A stretch of 13,043 nt of DNA, taken from NCBI GenBank assembly GCA_022452125.1, contig JAKURJ010000038.1, positions 1 to 13,043 of the forward strand. The letters run 5' to 3'. The DNA comes from Candidatus Poseidoniaceae archaeon (GTDB taxonomy: Archaea > Thermoplasmatota > Poseidoniia > Poseidoniales > Poseidoniaceae). Positions 1-7,486 of the stretch are shown in pieces. The number at the start of each line of letters is the position of its first letter. Within the stretch, counting starts at the first letter, position 1. The notes under the pieces were generated by a model that did no database searches, had not been told where the DNA came from, and saw only the letters and a program-made list of their open reading frames with translations. The translations under genes and the position numbers were made by a program.

Positions 1-801
1 GAGATGAAGTGGGTTGAATCTACACTACAATTGGTAATGGTAGTGGCAATCGTTGTTACCGCATTCAGATTCGTAGGCGTAATTCATGCATTCGTAATGT
101 GGACTGATGATGATGGAGTGCTCGACGGGTCACAAAAAACCGTTGTCTCTGCTGCAGAAAGCATCATGAGATTTCTAATCGTTATTTTCGGGATGGTATT
201 CATCGCTGACGCACTTGGATTCGACCTCACCACTATGGTGGCGGGATTAGGAATTACTGGGCTTGCTTTGGCGCTCGCAGCCCAAGATACTATTTCGAAT
301 ATTTTCGGTGCGACTACGGTGCTTCTTGACAGACCGTTCCAAGTCGGCGACTGGGTGGTTATCGGTTCAGTTGAAGGAGAGGTAATGGAGATTGGGTTGC
401 GAACAACATTAATTCGAACAAGCCTCGATACTGTGGTTACGATGCCTAATGCAAACCTTGCAAACACACCAGTTGAAAATTGGGGTAAGCGCAGATTTAG
501 GAGATGGCAACCAATCTTCAAATTAGATATCAATTCCAACCCAGAAAAAGTTTCACATTTCTGTGACGGAGTTGCTGAATTAATCGCCGGACATGACAAG
601 ACAATGAAAGAAGAAGACTCGTTTGCTCGGGTTTCTACATTGGGACCTGATGCTATCGATATTGGCTGCAATATCTATTGGAATATTAGCAGTGGAAAAG
701 CAGAGAGAGAAGCAAGAGATGGATTCCTCATCGAAGTAATGCAACTAGCAAAAACTCACAATTTGAACTTCCACGATAATAGAAGGCGTCACAGTTCCTG
801 A
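1..801 (+). CDS. MscS-family small-conductance mechanosensitive channel, 5' end missing
   Basis: This is a membrane channel of the MscS family, which opens under membrane tension to release small solutes during osmotic downshock. The visible 265 residues (counted from an ATG at 4) contain two hydrophobic segments near residues 7-30 and 53-72. The pore-lining helix pattern GLGITGLALALAAQDTISN follows at about 82-100. The MscS beta-domain comes next, with RPFQVGDWV, VEGEVMEIGLRTT and MPNANLANTPVENW. The frame is still open at base 1, with a glutamate codon directly before the ATG at 4 and no ribosome binding site visible, so the real start probably lies outside the window and one or more N-terminal membrane helices are missing. 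The stop overlaps the tail of the convergent downstream gene by 13 bases. Family assignment is secure; the gating properties cannot be read from sequence. Confidence 0.9.
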   Translation, partial: EMKWVESTLQLVMVVAIVVTAFRFVGVIHAFVMWTDDDGVLDGSQKTVVSAAESIMRFLIVIFGMVFIADALGFDLTTMVAGLGITGLALALAAQDTISNIFGATTVLLDRPFQVGDWVVIGSVEGEVMEIGLRTTLIRTSLDTVVTMPNANLANTPVENWGKRRFRRWQPIFKLDINSNPEKVSHFCDGVAELIAGHDKTMKEEDSFARVSTLGPDAIDIGCNIYWNISSGKAEREARDGFLIEVMQLAKTHNLNFHDNRRRHSS

Positions 802-1823
802 CGCCAATCTGGTTCGGCGAATGTATAGGCTGTTCCGGAAATTATCCAGATAATGGCGAACGTCCAGTATCCGATACTTGGTTGACTAATCTCTCCCGCT
901 CTGTCGAGCATAAATGTGGCAATCAATCCAATAATTCCGAGTGGTGACCCCATTAACATCAATCGCATGATTCCTAATTTGGCCTGAAATCGGTCTACTC
1001 TAGATAGATAATCATCGATTTCTGCTGAATCTAATCCGAAAGCAACAGCTTCTGCTTTATCCAACAGATTCAGGTCGTACTTGATGTGAGCAATCCCTCC
1101 TGTTGCAGTTCTCATCACGTCTTCTCCTGAATATTTTCTAGGCATTAATTTTCGCCACTTTAGCAAAACGTTGTGTTTGAGCGCTTGACGAATCATTGGA
1201 AGATTTGTGTCATTTTTCCAAAGCATTGCCTCACTGAATGGAATTGGAACTGGCATCATTCCATCAAGTTCGAAACGTGGAATTCCAATTGTATTGTAAC
1301 TGTGCGGGGCGCTCCACAAAGTATTGGTTTTCAGAGCGTCCTCTACTTTTTTCAGCCTATCATTCCAGCCATATTCATCTTGAGGCGTATCCCAGTTACC
1401 ATTGATTAGAGTCTTGTGAAGTTCTGCCAGTGATTCTGCTGTTACATTTACTGCATCTGTTTTTGGGTAAACCAAAATGTGATCACCATCTCTATCAAGT
1501 CCAGCAAAAGGAAGTAGCAAATGAGCATCTAATGCATGTCTAAGTTGAGGATTTCTCCAAAGTCGAGAAGTTTGCTTCCCTGTCGGAATTGGTACAATCA
1601 ATGCCTTGTAATCGCCAATATCATACCACATTCCGATTCTAGTTTCCTTGATGAGTTCCATTTTCTGGGCCTGTGGCCAGTCGCCCCAACCCCCCTCAAG
1701 ACTATTCCACCATTCGATGGAAACTTCGGGAATGTGCAATGGCATAGTGCCCCAGGAAGTTGTGATTGAGTCATCACCGTGACTCAACGCGACTCCTTTC
1801 GGCCACCATGGTCGACCCTCCAT
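789..1823 (-). CDS. Unrecognised 344-residue protein with two C-terminal membrane helices
   Basis: I do not recognise this family. The N-terminal 280 or so residues look soluble, tryptophan-rich and mixed in charge, without a signal peptide. Two hydrophobic segments lie at about 288-306 (LMLMGSPLGIIGLIATFML) and 316-336 (SIGYWTFAIIWIISGTAYTFA), joined by a short loop. The protein is therefore probably tethered to the membrane by a C-terminal helical hairpin, with its bulk in the cytoplasm; that topology is inferred. No catalytic motif stands out. It is convergent with the mechanosensitive channel gene, sharing 13 bases, and divergent from the cis-prenyltransferase gene with a spacer of about 50-75 bases. 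The ATG at 1823 is the simplest start, though no strong ribosome binding site precedes it, which would fit a leaderless message. Confidence 0.75.
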   Translation of the reverse strand: MEGRPWWPKGVALSHGDDSITTSWGTMPLHIPEVSIEWWNSLEGGWGDWPQAQKMELIKETRIGMWYDIGDYKALIVPIPTGKQTSRLWRNPQLRHALDAHLLLPFAGLDRDGDHILVYPKTDAVNVTAESLAELHKTLINGNWDTPQDEYGWNDRLKKVEDALKTNTLWSAPHSYNTIGIPRFELDGMMPVPIPFSEAMLWKNDTNLPMIRQALKHNVLLKWRKLMPRKYSGEDVMRTATGGIAHIKYDLNLLDKAEAVAFGLDSAEIDDYLSRVDRFQAKLGIMRLMLMGSPLGIIGLIATFMLDRAGEISQPSIGYWTFAIIWIISGTAYTFAEPDWRQEL

Positions 1824-1897
1824 GTTTAGGGCCGAAGGGTTAGTGGGGATTAACTCAAACGGTTGAAGCGGATGGGATGGACAGAGGGGGCGATGAG

Positions 1898-2677
1898 ATG
1901 GGTATCAGTAATCGCCTAGGTGATGTACTCGGTAGTGCGGTAGAGTCGAAATTGCTTCGAGAAGTCAAACAGCACCCTGAGAAGGTTAACCATTTAGCAA
2001 TAATCATGGATGGAAACCGAAGGTTCGCTTGGTCAAAAGCCCTCAAAACCGACTTAGGGCACAAAATGGGCAAGCTGAAGTTAGAACAAGTTCTTGACTG
2101 GGTACTCGAATTAGAAATTCATTATTTCACAGTTTACGCACTGTCAACAGAAAATCTCAATCGCCCAGAAAATGAGTTAGAAGGGCTCTTCAAACTCTAT
2201 GTTGAGGGGCTCAAGGACATTGCTGATGATGAAAGAATCCATGAAAACAAAGTCAAAGTCCAAATCATAGGAAGGAGGGAACTTCTTCCAGAATCGGTTA
2301 ATGAGGCCATTACTTATGCGGAAGAGAAAACCTCTGACTATGACAACTACACGTTCACAGTTTGCCTTGCATATGGTAGTCGCGAAGAAATGTTAGGGGC
2401 CATAAAGAGCATTGCGAAAGACCACTCCTCAGGGGAATTATCTCTAGATTCAATCAATGAAGAGGAGGTTAGTCGCAGACTTTACACAGCAGAAATGCCG
2501 GATCCTGACCTTGTTATTCGCACCTCGGGTGAAGAGCGAATTTCCAATTTCTTGTTATGGCAAATGGCTTATTCTGAACTGTACTTCACAGATGTTTATT
2601 GGCCATCTTTTTCTAAGAAAGAGTTGCTAAAAGCCATTCAAACATATCAGGCACGTAAGCGAAGATTTGGTGAATAG
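1898..2677 (+). CDS. uppS: Cis-prenyltransferase (polyprenyl diphosphate synthase, UppS family)
   Basis: This enzyme adds isopentenyl units in cis to an allylic diphosphate, in archaea usually geranylgeranyl diphosphate, to build the long polyprenyl carrier used for glycan assembly. Numbered from the ATG at 1898 (259 residues), the active-site P-loop MDGNRRFA is at 37-44, with the expected aspartate at 38, followed by LGHKMG. Further family blocks are FTVYALSTENLNRP, AYGSREEM and PDLVIRTSGEERISNFLLWQ, the last holding the conserved arginines and serine for the homoallylic substrate. Length is normal. The reading frame also has an ATG at 1877, but GAGGGGG at 1884-1890 lies seven bases before the ATG at 1898, so I prefer that start. 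The Nudix gene begins one base after its stop, suggesting one transcript. Confidence 0.93.
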   Translation: MGISNRLGDVLGSAVESKLLREVKQHPEKVNHLAIIMDGNRRFAWSKALKTDLGHKMGKLKLEQVLDWVLELEIHYFTVYALSTENLNRPENELEGLFKLYVEGLKDIADDERIHENKVKVQIIGRRELLPESVNEAITYAEEKTSDYDNYTFTVCLAYGSREEMLGAIKSIAKDHSSGELSLDSINEEEVSRRLYTAEMPDPDLVIRTSGEERISNFLLWQMAYSELYFTDVYWPSFSKKELLKAIQTYQARKRRFGE

Positions 2678-2678
2678 A

Positions 2679-3092
2679 ATGGCTGCTTGTGATGAATGTG
2701 GCCAGTGGGCACAACCATCTTTGGCCGTTGATGCTGTTGTAGTCAGAGGCGAAGAAGTGCTACTGATTCGCAGAGGCAAACAGCCATGGGAAGGCATGTT
2801 GGCATTCCCGGGTGGATTCGTTGACAAGGGGGAGGACCCTGAGGTTGCTGTAGTTCGCGAATTGAAAGAAGAATGTGGTCTTGATGGAGAAGTAGTGCGA
2901 CTACTCTGTGTCAAGGGTGACCCAAAGAGAGACCCAAGGGGGCATGTAATTTCAATTGCATATGTCGTTTCTGCGGATGGTGAACCGACTGCGGGAGACG
3001 ATGCAGCCTGTGCTGAATGGTATGACATTTCACAGGTCAAGCAAATGGCGGGCGACCATCTTTCAATCCTTGAGGAGTTCAAGAATCTCTAG
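2679..3092 (+). CDS. Nudix hydrolase
   Basis: This is a small Nudix-family pyrophosphohydrolase of 137 residues. The Nudix box is complete: G46, E52, then R60-E61-L62-K63-E64-E65-C66-G67-L68, matching GX5EX7REUXEEXGU, so metal-dependent hydrolysis of a nucleoside diphosphate derivative is expected. A single CxxC pair (C4, C7) near the N-terminus, followed by GQW, resembles half of the zinc ribbon of NADH pyrophosphatases; the second pair is absent. The exact substrate cannot be told. The frame can be extended to TTG 2667 or GTG 2670, but the ATG at 2679 follows GGTGA at 2669-2673 and lies one base after the uppS stop, so I take it as the start. The last 30 bases overlap the convergent DUF354-like gene. 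Confidence 0.9.
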   Translation: MAACDECGQWAQPSLAVDAVVVRGEEVLLIRRGKQPWEGMLAFPGGFVDKGEDPEVAVVRELKEECGLDGEVVRLLCVKGDPKRDPRGHVISIAYVVSADGEPTAGDDAACAEWYDISQVKQMAGDHLSILEEFKNL

Positions 3093-3989
3093 CCTGGTAT
3101 TCGGCCAACCTGGTTCTTCTAAAGCATCGGTCAAATGGATACCTGCAAGCCAAGCAGCTAGGATTGATTCATCGTGTTCTTTGGCAATGAATAATGGGTA
3201 TCCATCATTCACTAACCTGTCCAAGAATCCTCTACATGCTTTACTAACCAGCAATGTTGGAAGTCCAAGCAAAACGGCTTCACTAGCCAAAGTCACAGAT
3301 TGAGTTATCACTCCATTCATACTAGACATGGTCGTGGTTAAATCCCAGGGATTTCCGTCAACCTGATTTTCATCAGCATAACTCAAATCTAAACCATCTA
3401 ACCAATCCTCTGGAATCGATAGTATCTCATCACTATCGTGGATTCCATCGCCTTGCAATCTCCTAACCATAATCTTGGGAGGGTTGGAGATTGATGATGG
3501 CCTCATGTGGGGTTGCAGATGAACATGGCCATGCAATCCATCTATTCTATGAAATTTGCATTTCTTTTTCATCAATGGACCAGCTAATGAATCAATGAAA
3601 TGTTTGGGAATAATGACATCTGTTGGCGTTGCTAATCGATGTGCTAAATGGTTGACTTCTGTATCTGTGATGTAGATTTTTTTTGCTTTACGAGGGGCCA
3701 CTCTCAATTCTAAAGGTGCTCCAATACTGACTACTTTTGATACATTTTTGAGAGCCTTTTTCGATGTTCTGCTGCGCTTCCAAGCTTTATTCCACCTGCC
3801 TTTACCTACTGGTCTAGGTACCCAAACCGTCTTCCTGCGAGGCAAGTGACCATCACAATATTCGATCATCGAGCGTACTTCGGTTCTGTCACAGGCAATG
3901 ATGACATCATCAACAGAGGATAGTTCACGCATTATTGGAGCCAGTAGGCGCGCATGTGCAGGATGGTCAATCACCCAGCCAGTCGCCAT
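3063..3989 (-). CDS. DUF354-like protein, probable glycosyltransferase fold
   Basis: The N-terminus (GWVIDHPAHARLLAPIMREL, from residue 4) matches the signature of the archaeal DUF354 family, whose members start with a W-[IV]-D-x-x-HPAH block and have a GT-B-like glycosyltransferase fold. The C-terminal half carries SVTLASEAVLLGLPTLLVS at roughly 245-263, the counterpart of the family's 'EAALLGTP' nucleotide-sugar loop. The activity of the family is not established to my knowledge, so glycosyltransferase or epimerase-like chemistry is only suggested. The frame stays open another 50 codons upstream, but the HPAH block sits at the N-terminus in relatives, so I use the ATG at 3989 (308 residues). 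A TATA-like element centred about 25 bases upstream would give a leaderless message. It overlaps the Nudix gene by 30 bases, tail to tail. Confidence 0.72.
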   Translation of the reverse strand: MATGWVIDHPAHARLLAPIMRELSSVDDVIIACDRTEVRSMIEYCDGHLPRRKTVWVPRPVGKGRWNKAWKRSRTSKKALKNVSKVVSIGAPLELRVAPRKAKKIYITDTEVNHLAHRLATPTDVIIPKHFIDSLAGPLMKKKCKFHRIDGLHGHVHLQPHMRPSSISNPPKIMVRRLQGDGIHDSDEILSIPEDWLDGLDLSYADENQVDGNPWDLTTTMSSMNGVITQSVTLASEAVLLGLPTLLVSKACRGFLDRLVNDGYPLFIAKEHDESILAAWLAGIHLTDALEEPGWPNTRLEILELLKD

Positions 3990-4008
3990 GTACTGTCGAA
4001 AATGACGG

Positions 4009-4020
4009 GCTATTTTGATG
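4009..4020. promoter_or_regulatory. TATA-like element shared by the DUF354-like gene and ridA
   Basis: The 54-base spacer between two divergent starts holds one AT-rich box, TATTTTGA on the plus strand (TCAAAATA on the other) at 4011-4018. Its centre is 25 bases from the reverse start at 3989 and 30 bases from the forward start at 4044, close to the 26-base TATA-to-start distance usual in archaea. The reverse message would be leaderless and the forward one nearly so, and no ribosome binding site is seen before either start. This is an inference from spacing only. Confidence 0.4.
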
Positions 4021-4043
4021 TGCCACCGTTTAGTGCCCGTGTC

Positions 4044-4421
4044 ATGGCGAAGAAAGCTATTAGTGTTCCTGGAAGCAAATTGTACGGACCTTACACTCCC
4101 GGAGTGATGGCGAATGGAATGATTTGGCTCTCCGGGCAAATCGATGTAGAAGCAGGTGACGATACCGCATCACAAACTGCTGGAGCACTTGCGAAAATTG
4201 ATTCTTTACTGGAAGCGGCTGGCGTGACAAAAGATGCTGTGTGCTTCGCACAGGTCTTACTGGACGACATTGGAGACTTCCAAGAGATGAACGAAGTCTA
4301 CGGTGCTTGGGTAGAATCAATGAATGTGAAACCTGCAAGAGCTGCATTTGAAGCAGCGGCGTTACCTGCTGGTGCAAAAGTAGAAATTGTGGTTCAGGCA
4401 ATCGATACCAACTGTTGCTGA
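4044..4421 (+). CDS. ridA: RidA family enamine/imine deaminase
   Basis: RidA proteins are small trimeric enzymes that hydrolyse reactive enamine/imine intermediates released by pyridoxal-phosphate enzymes, such as 2-aminoacrylate, to ketoacids and ammonia. The 125-residue product has the family's N-terminal block (KLYGPYTPGVMANGMIWLSG, matching the usual GPY[ST]xAVxxGxxxxxSGQ). It also has the C-terminal block KPARAAFEAAALPAGAKVEI, with the substrate-binding arginine at about residue 99. Length is typical. The frame is open back to 3954, but the extra residues have no family similarity and overlap the neighbouring gene, so I use the ATG at 4044. A one-base-shifted GTG and an ATG for the next small gene follow directly after its stop. 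Confidence 0.93.
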   Translation: MAKKAISVPGSKLYGPYTPGVMANGMIWLSGQIDVEAGDDTASQTAGALAKIDSLLEAAGVTKDAVCFAQVLLDDIGDFQEMNEVYGAWVESMNVKPARAAFEAAALPAGAKVEIVVQAIDTNCC

Positions 4422-4430
4422 GTGAGTGAA

Positions 4431-4613
4431 ATGCCTGGCACTCCTTACCTCGAAGAAGAGCCGCAAGGTTTGCTAACTTGGCCTAAATTACTGAAAATTA
4501 GTATTCCAATTCTGACCGCTTTGACAGCGGTGGCATGGTGGAACGAACTCCTCCTAGAATGGGGAATTCTCCTCACTTTAGCATTAACAATCTCATTTCT
4601 CACAAGGAGATGA
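4431..4613 (+). CDS. Small two-helix membrane protein
   Basis: This is a 60-residue protein with a short acidic N-terminus and two hydrophobic stretches: LLKISIPILTALTAVAWW at about residues 20-37 and LLLEWGILLTLALTISFL at about 40-57. It ends in two arginines, so both ends may face the cytoplasm. I recognise no family. A GTG at 4422 directly after the ridA stop would add three residues. I chose the ATG at 4431 because the GAGTGAGTGA stretch just before it can act as a weak ribosome binding site. Its TGA stop overlaps the ATG of the phosphohexomutase gene (ATGA at 4610-4613), which supports its being a real, translationally coupled gene between ridA and the mutase. Confidence 0.6.
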   Translation: MPGTPYLEEEPQGLLTWPKLLKISIPILTALTAVAWWNELLLEWGILLTLALTISFLTRR

Positions 4614-6046
4614 AATACATACGAGAAGACCCGCAGGCCTACAATATGGGAGAGTGGCCAGTACACTGCTTCAAGGCCTACGATATCCGTGGCTTGTCAG
4701 GAGAAGAGTTGTCTGACGATTTTTCATACAGACTAGGTCGTGCAATGGCGGCATATCTCGATTGTTCATCATTTGCGGTTGGTAGAGACATCCGTGAATC
4801 AAGCCCTGGTTACGCATCTAATCTTATCCAAGGCCTAGTCGATTCTGGAGTGAAAGTTCTAGACCTAGGAATCGTATCGACGGGTTGTTTGTATCATGCT
4901 TGTTGGACTTTACCTGTTGATGGAGGGGTTATGGTAACTGCATCTCACCTTCCTATGCCAACACATAATGGATTCAAAATGTGTAGAGGAACTTTACCTT
5001 TAGCAGGCGAAGAGATTCAGGAATTGAAGGATGTATTCTTGGCTGGAAATTTCAAAGATGGAAATGGAGAGCGTATTGACCACCCTCACGAAGATAAGTA
5101 TCTCGAGGCAATAGTTGCCTCAACTGGGAAATTGGCTAGGTCGGTCAAAGTCGCAGTCGATTGTGGAAATGCGGTTCCTGGCCCAGCAATGTCAAAGTTG
5201 TTGGATATGATTGGGGCTGAACATTTCGACTTGTACTGTGATTGGGACAATACTGAACCAAATCACGGCGCCGACCCTACTCGAGAATACAACATGGTTG
5301 ACCTCGCTAAGGTTGTAGTCGAAAACGGTTGTGAAATGGGTCTGGGCGCTGATGGTGACGGAGATAGAATCGGAGCAGTAGATGAAAACGGTGATTTCGT
5401 TTATCCTGACAGATTAATCGCTTTACTTGCAGAAGATGTAGTCGGTAAAGAAGACGGCAAAGACCTGCTAATCTATGATGTCAAATGCTCAATGAATGTT
5501 GAGAAAGCAATCATTTCTGCAGGTGGCAGACCAATGATGGCAAAGACCGGTCACTCATTCATGAAACGAGTTCTTGCTGCTAATCCTGATGCATTGATGG
5601 CTGCTGAAATGAGCGGGCACATTTTCATGGCAGACCGAGGTTGGTACGGGTTTGATTGTTCACTATACAATGCTGCAAGGCTTCTCGAGCTTTGGTCGAG
5701 ACGTGATGGATTGTCGTTCAGTTCTGAACTAAATCGCCTTGCTCCTAATCTTCCAACAACTGGAGAAGTCAAGGTTCCATGTCCAGAAGAGAACAAGTTG
5801 CAAACAGTTGCTGCGATTACTGAAGCGTGCTCTGATTACGAATCTTCAACCATTGATGGCGTGCGAGTTCGATTCAATGGTGACAGTGGCCAGCAAAAGG
5901 GCTGGTATCTAGCAAGAAAGTCCAACACTGAGCCAATTCTAGTCATGAGAGTTGAAGCGAACGACCAAGAAACTCTAGATGGGATTCTTTCTATGATCGA
6001 CGAAAGGGTATCGCCAATAATCAACGTCAGTAAACTACTGAACTAA
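4610..6046 (+). CDS. Phosphomannomutase/phosphoglucomutase (alpha-D-phosphohexomutase superfamily)
   Basis: The enzyme moves phosphate between C1 and C6 of a hexose, supplying mannose-1-phosphate or glucose-1-phosphate for nucleotide sugars and glycans. Numbered from the ATG at 4610 (478 residues), all four active-site loops are present. The entry block FKAYDIRG is at 21-28. The phosphoserine loop TASHLP has the catalytic serine at 112. The magnesium loop DGDGDR is at 248-253 and the sugar-specificity loop EMSGH at 333-337. The phosphate-binding loop RKSNTEP is at about 436-442. The serine loop reads TASHLP rather than the commoner TASHNP. GEMSGH-type loops favour the PMM/PGM group over GlmM, but mannose versus glucose preference is not resolved. 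The ATG overlaps the previous stop in ATGA; another possible start is 4646, and the frame is open upstream to 4535. Its stop abuts the stop of the convergent gene exactly. Confidence 0.9.
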   Translation: MKYIREDPQAYNMGEWPVHCFKAYDIRGLSGEELSDDFSYRLGRAMAAYLDCSSFAVGRDIRESSPGYASNLIQGLVDSGVKVLDLGIVSTGCLYHACWTLPVDGGVMVTASHLPMPTHNGFKMCRGTLPLAGEEIQELKDVFLAGNFKDGNGERIDHPHEDKYLEAIVASTGKLARSVKVAVDCGNAVPGPAMSKLLDMIGAEHFDLYCDWDNTEPNHGADPTREYNMVDLAKVVVENGCEMGLGADGDGDRIGAVDENGDFVYPDRLIALLAEDVVGKEDGKDLLIYDVKCSMNVEKAIISAGGRPMMAKTGHSFMKRVLAANPDALMAAEMSGHIFMADRGWYGFDCSLYNAARLLELWSRRDGLSFSSELNRLAPNLPTTGEVKVPCPEENKLQTVAAITEACSDYESSTIDGVRVRFNGDSGQQKGWYLARKSNTEPILVMRVEANDQETLDGILSMIDERVSPIINVSKLLN

Positions 6047-6718
6047 TCACTCGGCTGCGGTGATTGTGTACTCAAGTGAAATCAATTCAATGGTGTAAGC
6101 TACTTCTTCTCCATTGTCTGATGTTTGGCAATTACCAAGACCGCCACCCTCAGCAACATCAACTGAGATATCGAGATAGTGTTCTCCTAGTCCCATACCA
6201 TCTCCATCGAGTAGCATCCTTATTCCTGATTCGCTCATGTTACTAACAGTAGTACCTAGCAGATCCGAAATATGCCATTCTACTGCAAGAGATTCTCCAG
6301 ACACGACCTGCCCATTGGTTGGCAGCATCTCAGGGTATTCTAATGATGCACTTACCTGGTCATCTTCCGTCTGATAGCCTACACAGCCTATACCGCCACC
6401 TGATTCGTCATCGGTGTAAGTCAAGGTGGCTCTTACACCAACCAAATTTTTGCCTTTGATTTCATCCCCAGCAGCATCTGAATTTGCGGTGATTTCAATG
6501 GTAGAACCATCATCAATGTACTGAGAACCAGATGCTATTTGGTGATATGAATATGTTCCTTCAACGGAGTAATTGCCAATTGGACCGGGTGCTTCGAATT
6601 CGTCAACACTGTTCGCTGCATAATTGAAGTAAAGTGGGAATGCTATTGCAAAAAATACCATCCCTGCTACCAAAATTTGTGTTCTTTGATCGGTTTTTAG
6701 GTCATCTATGAATGCCAT
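6047..6718 (-). CDS. Membrane-anchored exported protein, function unknown
   Basis: I do not recognise this 223-residue protein. A short, charged N-terminus is followed by one hydrophobic helix at about 14-33 (QILVAGMVFFAIAFPLYF), acting as an uncleaved signal anchor. The remainder is very acidic, rich in Gly, Ser, Thr and Glu with alternating hydrophobic residues, suggesting a beta-sandwich displayed outside the membrane. Only two cysteines lie in this domain (C112 and C197), which could form a disulfide. A ribosome binding site, CGGAGGCGA, lies five bases before the ATG at 6718. The gene is tail-to-tail with the phosphohexomutase gene with zero spacing, and lies 54 bases downstream of another unknown gene on the same strand. 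Confidence 0.75.
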   Translation of the reverse strand: MAFIDDLKTDQRTQILVAGMVFFAIAFPLYFNYAANSVDEFEAPGPIGNYSVEGTYSYHQIASGSQYIDDGSTIEITANSDAAGDEIKGKNLVGVRATLTYTDDESGGGIGCVGYQTEDDQVSASLEYPEMLPTNGQVVSGESLAVEWHISDLLGTTVSNMSESGIRMLLDGDGMGLGEHYLDISVDVAEGGGLGNCQTSDNGEEVAYTIELISLEYTITAAE

Positions 6719-6772
6719 AATTTCGCCTCCGATGTTATCGCTGTACAGGTGGTAGTTTCCAAGGGTTTTGGT

Positions 6773-7231
6773 TCATTTCTTCTCCCACTTGGTTAATCCC
6801 AACTTAGCAAAAGCCTTGCGTGAACGCCTGAAGACGGGCAAGAGGTAGCCGATTCTACTGCGCTCACCAAACGACCATTTCCATGGACAGCGAGGAAGTG
6901 ATTTGGCCCATTTTCGAATCAAATCCATCGCTTCTTCATTTCCTTGACCACCAGGAATAGTCCATGCAGTCATATTGATTGCTCCAGCACTACCTTTGGT
7001 CTCCGCCCAAGAGTGCATTTCTAATCCTTGTAGCGGTCCTTCCATCAATTCCAAACCAAGCGTTCTCGCACTCTGTGCCATTGGAATAATGATTGCAAAA
7101 CGGTCGACTAAACGACTTCCCTCATGGGTTTTAATAGGCCAATCATTTGATTCTGCGATCAAACGGAAAGCTTTGACATTCTCAATTGGTGAGGTTGAAA
7201 CCTCGAGAATGAACTCCTTGCGCTTGAGCAT
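6773..7231 (-). CDS. Unrecognised 152-residue protein
   Basis: I cannot place this protein in a family. It has no signal peptide or membrane helix. The first 110 residues alternate like a mixed alpha/beta domain (KEFILEVSTSPIENVKAFRL at the start; MTAWTIPGGQGNEEAMDLI in the middle). The last 40 residues are strongly basic and aromatic (WKWSF, then RSRIGYLLPVFRRSRKAFAK), which could bind nucleic acid or a membrane surface; this is inference. A TATA-like CATATCC stretch centred near 7255 lies about 25 bases before the ATG at 7231, with no ribosome binding site, so a leaderless message from its own promoter is plausible. It directly follows the structured gap downstream of rpl12. Confidence 0.7.
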   Translation of the reverse strand: MLKRKEFILEVSTSPIENVKAFRLIAESNDWPIKTHEGSRLVDRFAIIIPMAQSARTLGLELMEGPLQGLEMHSWAETKGSAGAINMTAWTIPGGQGNEEAMDLIRKWAKSLPRCPWKWSFGERSRIGYLLPVFRRSRKAFAKLGLTKWEKK

Positions 7232-7264
7232 TAACTAAACCCAAATCGTAGGATATGAAGAAGG

Positions 7265-7460
7265 TAGGGGTGCATTCCTCATGCGAATGCTGGAAAGGCC
7301 ACAAACCTCCCCTCGCATGGAGGGGAGGCCGTGGATGGTCCATTCACGGTCTGTCCCGCAATCCCCAGCCCAATATGTGGGCGAGGCTGACCACGGACTG
7401 TGGACCGCTTGGGTAACCGTAACTGGACCCTGCTCACGCTGATGGCCAATTGGCCCACGT
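7265..7460. ncRNA. Candidate structured non-coding RNA, family and strand unknown
   Basis: The 261-base gap between rpl12 and the next gene is GC-rich compared with its surroundings and contains a chain of local hairpins. These are GCATTC/GAATGC (7272-7277 with 7285-7290), a perfect nine-pair stem CCTCCCCTC/GAGGGGAGG (7306-7314 with 7320-7328) with a five-base loop, an eight-pair stem (7329-7336 with 7342-7349, one G-T), GCCCA/TGGGC (7368-7372 with 7378-7382), and CCAC/GTGG (7391-7394 with 7400-7403). A palindrome GGCCAATTGGCC lies at 7444-7455. A 68-codon reverse frame crosses it but resembles no protein. I looked for RNase P, SRP and 5S landmarks on both strands and found none that fit. On the reverse strand it would trail rpl12; on the plus strand it would need its own promoter near 7231-7262. 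Confidence 0.4.
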
Positions 7461-7465
7461 GTTCT

Positions 7466-7486
7466 ATTGGATCAGTTCGATTCAAT
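7466..7486. repeat. Hairpin just downstream of rpl12
   Basis: ATTGGATC (7466-7473) and GATTCAAT (7479-7486) pair over eight positions with one G-T and leave a five-base loop. The hairpin starts seven bases after the rpl12 stop, so it could be a 3'-end or processing signal for the stalk operon, or the edge of the neighbouring structured RNA. There is no T-run after it on either strand. Confidence 0.35.

Noticed and set aside
84..671. Long reverse-strand frame opposite the mechanosensitive channel.
   Set aside because: It is a shadow of a well-supported channel gene, without protein-like features.
3954..4043. Longer start for RidA at 3954.
   Set aside because: It would overlap the divergent gene, and the family begins at MAKKAISVPG.
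3990..4139. Longer start for the DUF354-like gene at 4139, overlapping ridA.
   Set aside because: The family signature begins at residue 4 from the ATG at 3989, and the extra 50 residues are the antisense of ridA.
4535..4609. N-terminal extension of the phosphohexomutase starting at 4535.
   Set aside because: It overlaps the small membrane protein gene almost fully, has no family similarity, and the ATGA junction at 4610-4613 gives a better start.
7265..7460. RNase P RNA: GGAAAGGCC at 7292-7300 resembles the conserved GGAAAGUCC segment.
   Set aside because: No matching 3' ACAGAA...GGCUUA segment or other conserved block is present on either strand, and the hairpins are local rather than closing on a common core.
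7265..7460. SRP 7S RNA or 5S rRNA, prompted by GAGCAGGGTC on the reverse strand and GTAAC repeats.
   Set aside because: There is no helix 8 tetraloop with the AGCA symmetric loop, no long helix 5 pairing, and no 5S loop sequences.
7279..7485. A 68-codon reverse-strand frame across the structured gap.
   Set aside because: It shows no domain, no ribosome binding site and no hydrophobic pattern, and hairpin structure explains the composition better.
7466..7486. Intrinsic terminator after rpl12.
   Set aside because: A hairpin is present but no T-run follows on either strand, so it is recorded only as a hairpin.
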